5,535 bases of DNA from Syntrophomonadaceae bacterium (GTDB lineage Bacteria > Bacillota > Syntrophomonadia > Syntrophomonadales > Syntrophomonadaceae): the NCBI GenBank assembly GCA_028686565.1, contig JAQUBU010000163.1:1-5535 (forward strand). The letters are read 5' to 3'. Positions 5,397 through 5,535 of the stretch are shown here, piece after piece. The notes below the pieces were generated by a model, which ran no database searches, was not told the origin of the DNA, and was given only the letters and a program-made list of their open reading frames with translations. Each line of letters opens with the position of its first letter. Position 1 is the stretch's first letter. The position numbers were made by a program, and so were the translations under genes.

Positions 5397-5535
5397 ATGT
5401 TCAGTATAGTAGAAATCATAGTATTTATCATTCTTTTGCTCGGTTTTGGCAAATTGATTGGAATCGTCGGATTCGCTTTCGTTGCCTTTCTTGCCGGAGG
5501 ATGGATGGTTTATAAAAAGAAAAAAGCCGGCGAGG
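5397..5535 (+). CDS. Unidentified small membrane protein, N-terminal part (runs off the window)
   Basis: The first 46 codons are visible. The ATG at 5397 has a strong AAAGGAG (5382-5388) 8 nt upstream and a promoter at 5324-5354, so this is a real gene start. The protein begins MFSIVEII and is almost wholly hydrophobic from residue 4 to 38. It probably forms a hairpin of two membrane segments (about 4-17 and 20-38, with G16-F-G-K-L between) followed by a KKKK run at 40-43 that should lie in the cytoplasm. I do not recognise the family from this part. It is transcribed away from the exopolysaccharide operon from a shared control region, which permits but does not prove a related role. Confidence 0.75.
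   Translation, partial: MFSIVEIIVFIILLLGFGKLIGIVGFAFVAFLAGGWMVYKKKKAGE

Overview
The window is AT-rich, with strong AGGAG-type ribosome binding sites, extended -10 promoters and Glu/Lys/Ile-rich proteins. This suggests a low-GC Gram-positive bacterium (Bacillota, most likely a clostridial relative). The CheX-type phosphatase fits that but does not prove it. I cannot name the genus.

Four genes on the minus strand occupy almost the whole window and look like one operon read right to left. (1) A single-domain CheY-like receiver with a complete phosphorylation site (4832-5206). (2) A CheX-family CheY-P phosphatase with its ExxN motif (4303-4773). (3) A coiled coil + GGDEF + receiver protein in which both signalling domains are degenerate: the GGDEF signature reads EGNLF, the inhibitory RxxD site is lost, and the receiver phospho-acceptor Asp is Glu (3194-4255). 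(4) A 1000-residue membrane protein joining a cytoplasmic HEAT-repeat region, interrupted by a four-cysteine cluster, to a family 2 processive polysaccharide synthase with all catalytic motifs intact (195-3197). Genes 3 and 4 overlap by ATGA. The gaps of 58 and 47 nt between the other genes hold no recognisable terminator.

Right of the operon, 5207-5396 is a divergent control region. It has an extended -10 promoter on each strand, a shared run of A/T tracts between them, and three direct repeats of TGGTANNNAT in the operon leader. A short, unidentified membrane protein gene starts at 5397 on the plus strand and leaves the window. Left of the operon, 1-194 has no supported gene, only a possible leftward promoter.

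Inferred working model: an unseen histidine kinase phosphorylates the small receiver and CheX removes the phosphate. The pseudo-GGDEF/pseudo-receiver protein, made in step with the synthase, carries information to the HEAT platform that gates exopolysaccharide synthesis. There is no PilZ domain and no functional cyclic-di-GMP site in the window, so control by protein contact or phosphorylation is more likely than direct cyclic-di-GMP control. This gene set is the best candidate here for an undescribed system.
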